64,000 nucleotides of DNA from Odontocerum albicorne. Its lineage: Eukaryota; Arthropoda; Insecta; Trichoptera; Odontoceridae. The position numbers and the translations under genes are program-made. This document shows positions 36,275 to 46,931 of this stretch, one piece after another (position 1 is the first letter of the stretch; each line of letters begins with the position of its first letter). The stretch is from positions 27,366,699-27,430,698 of the forward strand of contig OX463848.1 in the NCBI GenBank assembly GCA_949825065.1, given 5' to 3'. The notes beneath the pieces were generated by a model. That model searched no databases. It had not been told where the DNA came from and worked only from the letters and a program-made list of their open reading frames with translations.

Positions 36275-36509
36275 GACGATCTCCGTGATCTAGTTGATAA
36301 GACGCTTGATTTCCACTTTGGGGTTTCGGGTTCGATTCCCAATGATCCCCGGAAGAAACGTTAAAAAACGGTTCCAGTTTAGTAAAAAAATCATCTTGTA
36401 ATAATACTCACACGCGTTAGACGTGTGCGCGTGTTGTTGCTCTTTCACGTGCGGTAGTGTTGTTAACACGTGCAATTACTAACGAGTTCCGTGTCTATTC
36501 CAATATTTC
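36275..36509 (+). mobile_element. SINE family B (tRNA head, different body)
   Basis: The head is gatctccgtgatctagttga with a near-perfect B box gggttcgattccc; the body has tgtgcgcgtgttgttgctct and ttcacgtgcggtagtgttgt. The body is shared with 2105-2310, and the 3' end is cut by the LTR at 36510. Confidence 0.65.
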
Positions 36510-36648
36510 TGTACCTACCTGTATACCTACCTAAATGAATTGTCAAAAATAACACTTTATTGTCGTCCATTCAGCTGTCAAACTTGTATTATTTATTTAC
36601 CTGCTGTCCACTCATTGAAATATATCCGCATTCCTGAGTCTATAAATA
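36510..36648 (+). mobile_element. Partial LTR (U3 only), identical to 37131-37269
   Basis: All 139 bases equal the start of the LTR at 37131, from TGTACCTACC to the TATA box tataaata. Immediately after the TATA box the sequence switches to a 71-bp minisatellite. It inserted at the 3' end of a SINE (36275-36509). Confidence 0.7.
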
Positions 36649-36649
36649 G

Positions 36650-36862
36650 ATCTACATTATCACCATCATCATCGAGCCACCGCAGATCAACCTTCCACCG
36701 CGGAAGCCATCTGCAACTCGATCTCCATCATCACTATCACCATCAAGCCACCGCAGATCAACCTTCCACATCGGATGCCATCTGCAACTTGATCTACACC
36801 ATCACTATCATCATCAAGCAACTGCAGATCCACCTTCCACCGCGGACGCCATCTGCAACTTG
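36650..36862. repeat. Minisatellite, 71-bp unit, 3 copies
   Basis: Exact 71-base spacing at 36650, 36721 and 36792: atctacaccatcactatcat, then gcagatcaaccttccaccgc, then catctgcaacttg. It lies between two LTR copies. Confidence 0.93.
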
Positions 36863-37115
36863 ATCCACACAACCAATCATCGACGATCAACGCAACGACC
36901 AACCAAGCACCGCAGACAATCCAAAATTTAGCGACAGACGACCAAGCCTACCCCTGTTTCCGCATCACCCATCTGACCGACAGATCTGGGAAAAAACGAC
37001 ACGCGCTGTTGCTGTCCACGTACCTATTTCGACACAGGGAACGGACAACCAGCCCGACGTCAGATGCACCGGAACCTATCTATCGTTCACGCAAGACACG
37101 CGCCCTCTGCGTTCA

Positions 37116-37130
37116 CTAGGAAGGGAACTA
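37116..37130 (+). other. Polypurine-tract-like sequence
   Basis: ctaggaagggaacta directly precedes the TG of the LTR, the position from which plus-strand synthesis starts in LTR retrotransposons. Confidence 0.4.
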
Positions 37131-37443
37131 TGTACCTACCTGTATACCTACCTAAATGAATTGTCAAAAATAACACTTTATTGTCGTCCATTCAGCTGTC
37201 AAACTTGTATTATTTATTTACCTGCTGTCCACTCATTGAAATATATCCGCATTCCTGAGTCTATAAATAAATCGATATTAATCAAGATCATCACGACAAT
37301 CGAACATAAGTAATCCGCTATATTGATGATTCTCCATGAGAATTAACGCAGAATCAACTTAAACGAAGAGAACGATGTCGCTATCAAAATCATCAGCACG
37401 TCCTAATAAGACACACGCTACACTGATAGCGACCATCGTTATA
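37131..37443 (+). mobile_element. LTR with adjoining polypurine tract and primer-binding-like site
   Basis: The LTR starts TGTACC right after a purine-rich stretch (ctaggaagggaacta, 37116-37130), as expected for a polypurine tract. It has a TATA box (tataaata, 37262-37269) and ends near cgaccatcgttata. It is followed by TGGTGACCCCGA (37445-37456), which matches the first 12 bases of a tRNA-Trp primer-binding site. It is related to the solo LTR at 50570. About 130 bp of 5' leader follows and no gag or pol is seen. Confidence 0.62.
37262..37269 (+). promoter_or_regulatory. TATA box of the LTR
   Basis: tataaata lies 131 bases into the LTR. An identical box occurs at 36641-36648, where the copy ends. 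Confidence 0.5.
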
Positions 37444-37575
37444 TTGGTGACCCCGAACGAAAACCGAACACGTATTTCGACAACGACGTACCATCAACAC
37501 CATCGTTATATTGGTGACCCCGAAAGAAAACAGAACACGTACATCGACGAACTCGACCATCGTTACAGTTCTAAA
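37430..37575 (+). repeat. Duplicated leader with primer-binding-like site
   Basis: The unit accatcgttatattggtgacc is followed by ccgaaYgaaaacYgaacacg and occurs twice, about 67 bases apart, so TGGTGACCCCGA is present at 37445 and at 37512. A third, truncated ccatcgttaca ends the block near 37568. Confidence 0.6.
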
Positions 37576-38378
37576 CCCTATGACTTAAATAATGGGGCCG
37601 AAAACCAATTTGTCTCCCGGCTACGATCTACATATCTGAATTACCAATTCGGATAAGTTTAAGGGTTACCATATGATTTTTGCAATATACGATATGTATG
37701 CAACGGGTCGAGTCGATGAGCGCCGTCCATCCATGCGCCCAATATGTACAGATCCACTGACCAAATCAGAATCTGTTTAAACCCTTAACAGATTAATCTC
37801 TTTTTATTGTAGATGAATTTGATATAAGCTGCCTGTTTCTTTATCCTCTCAAATAATTATCGCGTAAAATGCAAACCTTTTTTATTTTATGGATCAAAGT
37901 GAAATATAACCACGATACTTTGTTATTTGCTAGTGGATTCCATTTTTAGTGCATTTAAATGCAGACACATAACGTATATTAAAGTCTGTGGGTAGTATTA
38001 ATGCAGTTTGGTTGCAAGTTTTCAAAGTAATATACTTGATGTTACATTGTTAATAACCTTTACATTTAGGTAGATAGATACCAATCAGGATCACACATAT
38101 TGAGATTTCGAATGGTATTGCTGTCGCAGTTCTTGGAACTCGGATGAAGTAAATATAGATAAAATTTACTGGGACAATTATGTACAGTGTTTGAATAGAA
38201 ACCTTTCTTTTTTAACAATACGTAACACATCGATCAATAATTCCCTGGACTAACTACTAAAACAACATTTGTTTGCCAAAATTCTTCTTCTTTCATCAAC
38301 ATAGTCTCCTTCAAGAGCGATACATTCATTCCAACGCTTTCCTAACTTTTCTATACCAGCCGTGTAGAACGATTTATC

Positions 38379-38669
38379 TCAAATCTGGAGAATACGGTGG
38401 GTGCGAAAGCAATTCAACTCATATAATTTGGCCATCGTTACTATCGACTTGTGACAGGGTGCATTGTCCTGATGAAAGAGAACTTTTTTCTTCTTCATAT
38501 GGGGCCGTTTTTTTGCAATTTCTGCCTTTAAACGCTCCAGTAACGCTATGCAATATTCATTATTAATGGTTATTCTCTTTTCAAGGTGATTGATGAATAT
38601 TATACCATGCGCATCCCAAAATACGGAGGCCATAACCTTCCCGGTCGACTGTTGAGTTTTTGGTCGCAT
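38379..38669 (-). pseudogene. Mariner transposase catalytic fragment (irritans type)
   Basis: It contains GKVMASVFWDAHGIIFINHL, KKRPHMKKKKVLFHQDNAP and CHKS, which is the region around the second catalytic Asp. After ELNCFRTHRILQI the element skips the third Asp and rejoins at the conserved C-terminus in another frame. Confidence 0.85.
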
Positions 38670-38927
38670 CGGACGACTTTCACCGGCTGCTCTCCACTCA
38701 GCTGACTGCTAATTTGATTCCGGAGTATAGTGGTTGATCCAAGTTTCATCCATTGTCACATACCGATGCAAAAACTCGTGTTTATTTCGCGTAAACAGTG
38801 CCAAACAGCGCTCTGAATCCTCGATGCGTTGTTATTTCTGTTCCATTGTGAGCAAACGCGGCACCCATTTCGAAAAAAGCTTTTTCATGACAAAATGTTC
38901 ATGCAAAATAGTGCAAACACTACCAAA

Positions 38928-39219
38928 TTATATCTTCAGGATGTCAGCTATCTCAAGCAACTTTACTTTGCGATTTTCCATCACGATTTTGAGTTTTTTT
39001 TTGTTTTCTGGTGGAACAGCCTCATTTGGACGACCAGAGCGTTCAGCATCATTTGTGTCTGTACGACCTTGTTTGAAATCAGCATACCACCGACAAATGG
39101 TTGTTTTCGACGGAGCAGAGCCCGGATAACACTTTTCAAGCCATCGCTGAGTTTGAACGGTATTTTTTCCCATTAAAAAGCAATGTTTTATCAACACACG
39201 AAATTCGGTTTTTTCCATT
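38928..39219 (-). pseudogene. Mariner transposase N-terminus (irritans type, remnant)
   Basis: This DNA-binding part contains two helix-turn-helix-like segments (KNTVQTQRWLEKCYPGSAPS and KLLEIADILKI) separated by the ERSGRPNEAV hinge. The frame is lost near 38928; the catalytic part resumes at 38669. Confidence 0.85.
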
Positions 39220-39584
39220 GTTTTGAAAATAGTAAAAGTAGCGTCACTAAAACCACTGTAACTTAATGACACAATGTTGGAATGTCATGAAAGTTTGACA
39301 CGTAACTTCTAAAGGCTAGTACTAACTGATAATGGTATGGATTTGTTATTAGAGGCGCCATCTGTTGGTAAGTCCCGGGAATTGTTGATTGATACGTTAC
39401 TTGTGTGATTAAATGGCTATCATGCTGCTTTTGATTTCATTGTCCATTTTTAAGATTTATTGTACCACACCGATCAGTTACTAGGTATGAATAAATATGT
39501 CTTAGCTGCTAACCAGATGCTAAACTTCTGAATGTCTGCATTTTCTCAAGGAGGTCGCCCTATTAGGTATAGCTTTATACGAGT

Positions 39585-39745
39585 AAATCATTCTTCTTCT
39601 TCCGCCTAGCTTTGTCCCATTATATGGGGTCGGCTTTTTTAATTCTCTCTACCAGTGGACAAGACCCTTCGCTACTCCCATCGCTCAGATGTCCTCCTCC
39701 AGACTTTACATCTATAAATCGCTTAAACTGAAGTGATATACTTTG
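39585..39745. repeat. Unclassified interspersed-repeat-like fragment
   Basis: tcttcttccgcctagctttg then tcccattatatggggtcggc resembles a string recurrent in many invertebrate genomes. No coding frame is seen. Confidence 0.3.
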
Positions 39746-39936
39746 CGCTTTGCACGACTATGCTTTAAAGTGAGTTTACTTCATTGAAAAAAAAAGTGTT
39801 AAAATAAAATCTTACGGGAAATTATTTAAAATTTTCTAGAGTTTTGGGACGAATCAAGGCTGTAAAAGTTTTTGGTCGCAAAGAAGATATTATTTTTTGT
39901 ACAAACATTTAAACATTGTTTTTTATTTTCTTTCAG

Positions 39937-40129
39937 ATCTTCATTGCCGGTGAACGTGACGACCCCCGTACCATTGCGTTGCTCGACGTTGTTCGAACTC
40001 GCCTCCTCCCAGCTCGTATCTTGGCCGTGGCGGAACCCTCGAAACCCATCATCATCCCCCCTTCAACTAGTAATAGTGGTGGCAACGATGACGGTAACGC
40101 TAACAACAATAGTAAATCAGGTGAAACAA
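39937..40129 (+). CDS. Internal exon of a SPATA20-like (thioredoxin-like, DUF255) protein
   Basis: The exon reads from ATC at 39937 in phase 0 and is open throughout. It begins IFIAGERDDPRTIALLDVV, followed by RTRLLPARILAVAEPSK. This pattern of a hydrophobic strand, GERDDP, ALLDVVR and LLP.RILAVA matches the C-terminal segment of SPATA20/SSP411-type proteins. Those proteins join an N-terminal thioredoxin-like domain to a glycosidase-like barrel; vertebrate SPATA20 is linked to spermatogenesis, and the biochemical role is unsettled. The acceptor is a strong pyrimidine tract ending tttctttcag (39926-39936). The donor is CAA|GTGAGT at 40130; an alternative CAG|GTGAAA lies 9 bases upstream, after 40120, and both leave phase 1. 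After the conserved part comes a low-complexity Ser/Gly/Asn/Asp stretch (about residues 43-60) not typical of the family. No upstream exons with the family's CHWCH motif were found, so the gene must have large introns or extend outside the window. The family call comes from memory of its pattern, not from a search. Confidence 0.62.
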
Positions 40130-42017
40130 GTGAGTTCTTCCGCTTCTGCTTTATATACTACTATATTTCTTTGTAAGTACGTAGTTGGGAGGGGAGTACA
40201 TTACACAAGAATACTGTTACGCTCTTTGATAGTTATTAATCGCAGTTATTGATTCTAAATACTCGAAAACACTAAATATGTCATATGATGCAGTCTATGG
40301 CATAACATTGAATGCCAAAAATAACGATTTACACAATATTTTTTCTGTCCTTACAATAAGTCCTCGCGTGACGTTTATGAGTGAGCTTTGATTTTTTCCT
40401 ATTTACCATTTTCTAAGAGTGAAGTAACTTTGAAAGCTCACTAACAACCCGTAGGGTGTCTGTGGATGAGGCAAAACTTAATTATCACTAGCCATAAACG
40501 TCAACGAAATAATATTGTCCATAGTCTAAACTCTGGTTTCTCTATTACTACTTGTTATTCTGAACGTTTTGCTTGATTGTTTATCTTATTATTTAATCTA
40601 CAGTGATAGTTATTTTTTAAATAATCATCTCTGAGAATTAGGAAAACACAGATAGGTCATTAGCGAATACGATTATAAAGTAAATTTTTATTGACTTCAT
40701 GGTTGAGGTTAGATCCAACCAAATAACATAATTTTTGAGTGCATATGTGTATCATGTATGATAATAATTAGGCAAATTTAACGATTTCGCATCCTTTTTA
40801 TAAGTGTGTAATTGATATATAGTTTTGGTTATTTAACACCAGCACCATCATCGATATTATATTGCGCAAAAAGTTGTGCAAAATATATTTGACATCGATG
40901 TTTAGAATTTGGGCTGGGTCATTTATACCGTCCCATCAAAATACCTACTAGGGGATCAGACACTCAAATGGGTCTGTATTTCTACGTGAACTTGCATTAA
41001 TATGGTCTTATGGAATGGGCAAAACTTTACATTGGCGTATACTCCTTCAAATGAAGGGGTTCGTGGTTTAAACATGAAACCAGGCTGAGGATTTCTAGAA
41101 TAGAACCTGGAACGTAAGAACGATTATTAAATACTCCAATCACTAGATCATTGGCGTTGAAAATACCGAATGTTCTTGAGAAAATGAAGCAAATCAATGA
41201 AATGTCTATAGATTGCCTTTTCTTCGAGTTTTTTTATTCACTGTAGTTATTTTGTTTTAGGTTTAAAAGTAACAATCATGGTAATAGGAATAAAAAAAAT
41301 ATTCTTACAAAATACAACGATTATATTAAGTGCCTGATCAAAAGTGATTATTCTATCGCTTATGAGCTATTTTGTGTAGACATTACTATGAAATATAAAA
41401 AAAGGGTGTCAAAACTCCGACTAACGTACAATCAAAAGGACAAAAATATTGAATATTGTTTACTTTTTTAATGTTTTTCGTGTAGTGTGATATATCTCGC
41501 ATGAAATTTTACTTTAAAATTTTTTTTTTGAATATGACGAATGAGCTTGTATTTTTGTGTAATGTATTGTATTTTCAAAATGAGTACGCCAACCTTTGGA
41601 ATGTCGTGTTACTTTACTGAAAATTTTCAAATCGCTTAGTTCTTTTTGACGTGACTGAATTTTGTAACGTTATCTTTGTAAAATTAATGGTTAGATTTTT
41701 TTACAAACTCCTTATCAAGTAACATCGCACTCTAAAGATTGACCAAGGTAAGGTACTTGGGTATTTTATTTTATTTAACCCAGCGACGCTGCTTTAATGT
41801 GGGGGCGGTGGTGGATTAACCTCTTGACTGGGATATCGATTTTTTTTAATTGATCGTTAAATAGGGCAATGTGAAGTAGATAACGTCTCTTTAAAATGTA
41901 AGCAGGTACGAATTATAACTGATAAATAATTGAGGGTTTCAAACGATAGTTATTAATTTTCAAAGAATGAATATTGCAGTTTATTTAATTAAGTTAAAAC
42001 TTTTTCATATCCATTAT
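40130..42017 (+). other. Probable intron of the SPATA20-like gene
   Basis: It follows the donor at 40130. AT-rich, with no repeat of clear family. Confidence 0.45.
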
Positions 42018-42021
42018 TTAA

Positions 42022-42937
42022 GGGGGTACTAATATTTCATGGGCTGAAAAATCGACGATTTTTAAGGTGTTTTTTTTTCAGTGAACGAATTATTTTTTTT
42101 AAATTGTTGTTTTTTTAGACATATTTATGTATCTTTTAAGAATATTTTCATAAAATTTCATAAAAACATTTTTTTTTTTGTTATTAAGTCGGAAGTAAGA
42201 CCGCCCAGGGGGTCCATTATGCCCATAATTGTGGCCGTTGTACAAGTCTGAAAAAAAAAAAAAGTTTTACTCAGAAAGCATGTGGCTATAGCCTGTACTA
42301 GAATAATTAAAAAAATATAGTTAGAAATAAATGGCGGCTTGTTGAAATAAAAAAATATTTTTTTTGTCTTTAGTGGAGTGGAAAAAATGAATCGATCGAA
42401 ATAATTCTAGTACCGGCTATAGAGAGGTATAACAAAAAGAATAAGTACTTATTCATTAAAATCGGTTAATTAGTTTTGGAGTTAACATATTATGGGTAAT
42501 AGTTTAAAAAAGAGATTTTTCAGGAAACGCGTTTAAAGTTTCAAGTGCGATTTTTACACGAATTAAAGTAAATATTTTCAACTTACCGAAACTCCGAACA
42601 AGCTATCCATCACTTGTGAACTTACTGTTAATCAGCAATTCCAGGGCCATATAAACTTGTTCAAAAATCCCGACAAACTAAATATCAATTCATCATTCCA
42701 AGAAATCCTATTGGATGAGAATTCTTGGAAAATAAGGCTGCTGTCATAACAATAGACGACCCAAAAACTGCGAAGCCCAGATCATTTTTCGACCGGCGCG
42801 CTCGACTATAAACCCTCGTAACTTTTCGAATTTTCAAGATTTTTGAAAATTTATTACTGGAAATGATTCAGAAAGGATTATAAAACAATAAAATGAAGAA
42901 AAAAATCGATTAAAAAAAAACAAATGAGAATACCCCC
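42022..42937. mobile_element. Non-autonomous DNA transposon with TTAA target duplication
   Basis: TTAA lies on both sides (42018-42021 and 42938-42941). The inner ends read gggggtactaat at the left and gggggtattctc on the complement of the right, giving short inverted ends GGGGGTA.T. The 916-bp interior has no coding frame and is AT-rich with G-rich islands, for example ccgcccagggggtccattat near 42202. TTAA duplications are typical of piggyBac-like elements, but those usually begin CCC, so the family is open. It is either a MITE-like derivative or an undescribed element. Confidence 0.6.
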
Positions 42938-43264
42938 TTAACAGAAAGAATGAATTTCTTATTTAATTGATTTGAGTTTAACAAAAAAAACATGTCCCTT
43001 AGTTTTATTCGTTTACAGTTATTTTTTTAAACATTGTAATCATAAGTTGCAAACTGAATATTGATTTGCAAATAAACTTCAAAATATGAAGGGAGTGGAA
43101 TATTTTGATATTGTTTTATTTCTCTTATGTACAGTTTTAGATAGTAACCCGATATTTAATTAAAGTTTTTTTATTTTAATTTGTTAATACTTGTTGATAT
43201 TTAGTTTGCCTATTTATAATTAAAGGTTGTCGGACTAATTGATTGAAATGAATTTTAAAATAAA

Positions 43265-43345
43265 CATTTCTTTGACTTAGTTGATGAGACGCCTATCTTA
43301 CAACTCTGGGTCTGTGGGTTCGATTCTCGTCTGTATTTATTTGTT
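43265..43345 (+). mobile_element. SINE head (tRNA-like) fragment
   Basis: cttagttgatgagacgccta then gggtctgtgggttcgattct: A-box and B-box-like parts of the SINE head only. It lies directly before the Penelope fragment. Confidence 0.55.
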
Positions 43346-43439
43346 TCAATGGACTTATTTCTTAGTGTCTGGTGTTCACATCAAGTCTCTTCAACATCTT
43401 TCTGGGTAATTAGTAGACATTGCGATGTTTACAAGCTCA

Positions 43440-43845
43440 CCAATTTGATCTGTTTAACGGTGACAATGATGACTTATCATTGTCACCGTGAAAACCATAC
43501 ATTTTCTACCCATGATGCCAAATTCTTACATATCAGTAGTAACGGAAATAAATTGGACAGATTAGAGGCCCTAGAAATTTCTAAGTCAGTGCATCGGGGT
43601 GAACATCTGGCAAACACATATATTCACAGAATCTCGCCGCTGCTCGCTGAGGTTGTCTCCTCCCTCTCCACACACAGTCCCCAACCCGAATGTTTGCCGT
43701 TAGAAGCGTGTATGTCGGCACCAGTTCGAACAGAATTCAGTCTTGTTTGTGATCCCCTGATGATGAGTTGAACGCCTTAAAACTGGTAGGGTTATACCGT
43801 TACAAAAAGTGGAATAAACAGTGTTTGATAAAAACAAATTACAAT
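43440..43845 (+). mobile_element. Penelope-like element 3' end (endonuclease C-terminus plus tail)
   Basis: From 43484 the frame reads HCHRENHTFSTHDAKFLHIS, then a NGNKLDRLEALEISKSV block. This is the usual sequence following the GIY-YIG domain in Penelope-like elements. The frame ends with TGA at 43769-43771, right in the tail. The tail 43757-43845 (ctgatgatgagttg...ggaataaacagtgtttgat) is shared with 6573-6775 and 19821-19874. It contains a CTGATGA box at 43757. Upstream, 43457-43489 is a perfect 14-bp hairpin. Confidence 0.78.
43457..43489. repeat. Perfect 14-bp hairpin in a Penelope fragment
   Basis: acggtgacaatgat, loop gactt, atcattgtcaccgt. Confidence 0.9.
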
Positions 43846-43879
43846 GTATTAATTTAATTGAAAACTTTACTGGAACATT

Positions 43880-43965
43880 TTTTTCAGAATGGGTATTAAC
43901 TGGAATCCATTCCGACACTTCCGGTTCGGAGGGCATTCGTCTTATCTACCGTTTATAGGTTGCGC
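43880..43965 (-). mobile_element. SINE head (tRNA-like) fragment
   Basis: The complement of ctggaatccattccgacact then tccggttcggagggcattcg resembles the family A head. It lies directly after the Penelope tail. Confidence 0.45.
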
Positions 43966-44744
43966 AGGTCTGCAATTTTCTAGTGATGATGATTGCAAAT
44001 ATTGTATGTGTAACAATGAAACAGCTTTAAACCAACATGGACTATAAAATATGTTTTTGCTTTAAGTTTTTATTCATAAGCGGCTTTGGGTCTCGTATAA
44101 CATATTACTACTCAAGCTATGCTAGAACAAACACCAAGCTCATAATCTGAGGTATTAAAAACGGAATCAAAATGATTTAGTGCGAAGTTTCTTTATTAGA
44201 ATATTTCAGATTTGTGTAGAGTAAAAATACAGTTTGTTTTACCCTTTTCCAGTGTCGTTTCAAATTGAATAAAATTGTCCGAATCAATTCACAAAACGCT
44301 TAAGGGATAACAATGTTTTTTTATGTTTAAATTTAAAGGATTTCTAAGAATAAATATTACAATGAAGAATTAATTTAAGAGATATTTTGATAAATAGATT
44401 TTATAATAAAAACATGTTTAATTTTAAAATTGTTACATGTTTTTATCATAAAATATATTTATTAAAACTAATCCCGATTTTTTTTAAGGAAATATATTTT
44501 TTTCATTTCTTGATTTCTTCAAACACTTTAAGGCATATTAGTGTTTAGTTTAGTGGTTTTCTTGCCAAAAGATAATTTCTTCTGAAGAATCAAAAAAAAA
44601 ATCGTTTTCAGTGCGGGGTGAAAGATTTACATTATAAACTCATGCAAAGAAAATTAAAAAAAGAAAAAATACTAAATCGTGAATAACAGGAATCATTTTA
44701 ATACAACACTTTAATACGACGCTTTAATACAACAATTTCATCTG

Positions 44745-44880
44745 CAGCTAGAAGATAGAAGGGGGAATTGGGAAGAAGGATAGTCGAGGAACGAGAAAAC
44801 ACGTTACGTCACTGAAGGGAAATATAATGTTTTGTGGATAGCTGTTTGAAAGACGCCAACGAGAATGCGTTGTTTTTTGT
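44745..44880 (-). mobile_element. Jockey/CR1-like LINE 3' end, copy 3 (short)
   Basis: It shares ctgtttgaaagacgccaacg and the following bases with 24540-24580. Only the last codons and 3' UTR are left. Confidence 0.5.
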
Positions 44881-44979
44881 ATGTGAGCTCAAATAAATTA
44901 TTTCTAAATATTAGAAAACTAAATATTTTATTAAAATGTTAAAATTTAATAGGTTTAAAAAATATGTAACGGCATAATT

Positions 44980-45290
44980 TTGGTATCTGATATTAATGCA
45001 TTTTTATTTATTATGTTTTTCAAGTTTTGATTTAGATTTGTTTTTAAGTTATGCCTTCCAGTTTAGATAACTTTGAATGGAGATCTACTTCCTTAGATGG
45101 CCATTTACTAGTAGCTCATATAGAGTTTAGCCTCCCGGAAGGGCTTTCTTCAAGCCGATCGATCCGCTGCTAGTTGTCTTTTCCCAGTTCTATTCGCTCC
45201 GAACCTTTTAAGATCTTGCTGGATGTTTTTGTCTTGTGTCATCGACGAACCATAATCACAGCACACCGATCACCTGAAATCAATAATAAC
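44980..45290 (-). mobile_element. Possible LINE C-terminal remnant
   Basis: The minus strand gives DLKRFGANRTGKRQLAADRS then REAKLYMSY, resembling the W...A.DR..WR....EA tail of some non-LTR proteins. This GC-richer patch is otherwise unexplained. A short plus-strand frame also exists, so a host exon is not excluded. Confidence 0.35.
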
Positions 45291-45294
45291 GTGT

Positions 45295-46930
45295 GTAACT
45301 GTCAAAATGTCACTAATATGCATATATTCAATGCAATTTTATAATTATCGATCAGTTTATTTTACATAAATCGATTAGTTTATTTTATATTGTTCCACAT
45401 TTTTTTTACATTCCAGCAATATAATTTTCTATTTATCTTTAACGAACATAAATTAAAAAAATATTTAATATTATTCCCCAAATTTTTATCCGTACAAACT
45501 AACTAATGATTGTTAGTTTAATATTATTTTACGAATTTCTAATTTTTCTGGCTAAGGGAATACGGCAAATGACATAAAAGTTAGTGGAATAATCTTTAAT
45601 AAACTTTTTGATTTCCACAAATAATTGTCAGTCGAGAAGCTATACATTTTTTTATCTTTAATGACACCATGTAACGTAACGATTTTTTTTTTAAATTTTA
45701 ACTTTTAAACTATAATATTAACATGTGAAATTAGTTAAGAAAATTATCATGCAAAGTTACTTAGCCAATTCGAAAGGATGAAAGAAGACAATAACTACAA
45801 TAATTACTTTGAAATGTTGTGAATATAATCCCTTCTATTTCCTTACTTTAGTCCTCCACAAAGAAACAAGAAGCATTTTGAAGTATGGCGCTATCGAAGA
45901 CTGTTGAGTATTATGAGTTGATCAAGTTCGTAATGACGACTTCTTGAAACGGACGAATAAAGAGAATTATTATCCACCACCAAAAGGAGAAAATTAGAGT
46001 TTTGACATCTAATGCGAGGTGAAAAATATAAGATCCTTTAACTGATATTACAGGGGAAAATTCAGGGCAGATGATGTGACAAAAAAATCACTAATATCAC
46101 AAAGCTTCGAAGAAGAGAGATTATTTAAAGAAAATGTGAAAAGCTAATTTGTGAAGAAAATAAGAAAGATAATAGAAACAATGTACAAAATAATGAAGAA
46201 CATACAAATAAAAGAAAACAGAATACCCGGTAGTTCGTGTGTGAAATTCCGCAATTTGCATCCAAATCCTTTCCTTTACATTTGAATCTTATTTGTTTCG
46301 GTTTGGTTTTTTTAATTTAACATTTTTCTGCTCGCAAAAGTAGATTGAAGGTCTCCTTTACCTAAATTTAAATACCCAGATAAAGATTTTTCACAAAAGG
46401 TTAGCCATTTTATTAGTCATTTTGAAATCGTTACAAAAGTTTTAATGTAATTTTCAAACTGTATTTTTGGACAGATTTTTGGAGGTATTCAAGCGAGTTC
46501 TTTATTTGACTTAAAATTCCTTCACAAAATGTCTTAGAGAAATGAGCTTTCCAAGTCTAAAATATCTCAAATTGTTTAATTAACATTTGAGAAATTCTTC
46601 ACACTCTATTCTGGTGGAAAAGTTTTCATTGGAAGTTTGCTTGGGAAATCCCTTTCTCGAGTGTTTATTTTTCCTCGATAAATCTCGACAATTTATGAGA
46701 TTTTCATTTATTTTATTTGTTATCAATGTTGAATCTCTTTTATCCCTCTTCAATCCATCAACTTTATTTTAAAGTAAACTTCATTTATATATCCTGACCA
46801 AATAAACTGATTCACAATTCTAAAACTGAGTGCTTTTACTTCCATCGCTTAATTAACTTTTGAACCTTTTGTTTCAAGTAATTTATACTATTCAATTTAG
46901 CAATAACTTTCTCATTTACTTCCAATGACA
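45295..46930. other. No recognised feature
   Basis: AT-rich sequence between a LINE remnant and the proline-rich exon candidate. Confidence 0.5.
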
Positions 46931-46931
46931 G

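Larger units (their letters stand above)
36649..37130 (+). other. Sequence between the two LTR copies
   Basis: After the minisatellite (36650-36862), this GC-richer stretch has no long frame. It ends in the purine tract before the LTR at 37131. It could be the 3' non-coding end of the retrotransposon. Confidence 0.4.
38225..39397 (-). mobile_element. Mariner transposon of the irritans (Himar-like) type, inactivated
   Basis: The left end acacatcgatcaataattcc and the complement of the right end acgtatcaatcaacaattcc form inverted repeats with a few mismatches. TA dinucleotides flank them at 38223-38224 and 39398-39399. The minus-strand transposase begins near 39219 (MEKTEFRVLIKHCFLMGKN) and has SAPSKTTICRWYADFKQGRT. 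After stops it continues with a VTMDET block, then VMASVFWDAHGIIFINHLEK and HQDNAPCHKS (second Asp). The sequence then jumps to the C-terminal WNECIALEGDYV, so about 35-40 residues including the third catalytic Asp are deleted. The similarity to the Himar1/irritans subfamily is strong in the catalytic core. Confidence 0.9.

Noticed and set aside
43349..43771. 140-codon host gene
   Set aside because: Its C-terminal half is Penelope endonuclease sequence and its start lies in a SINE head region.
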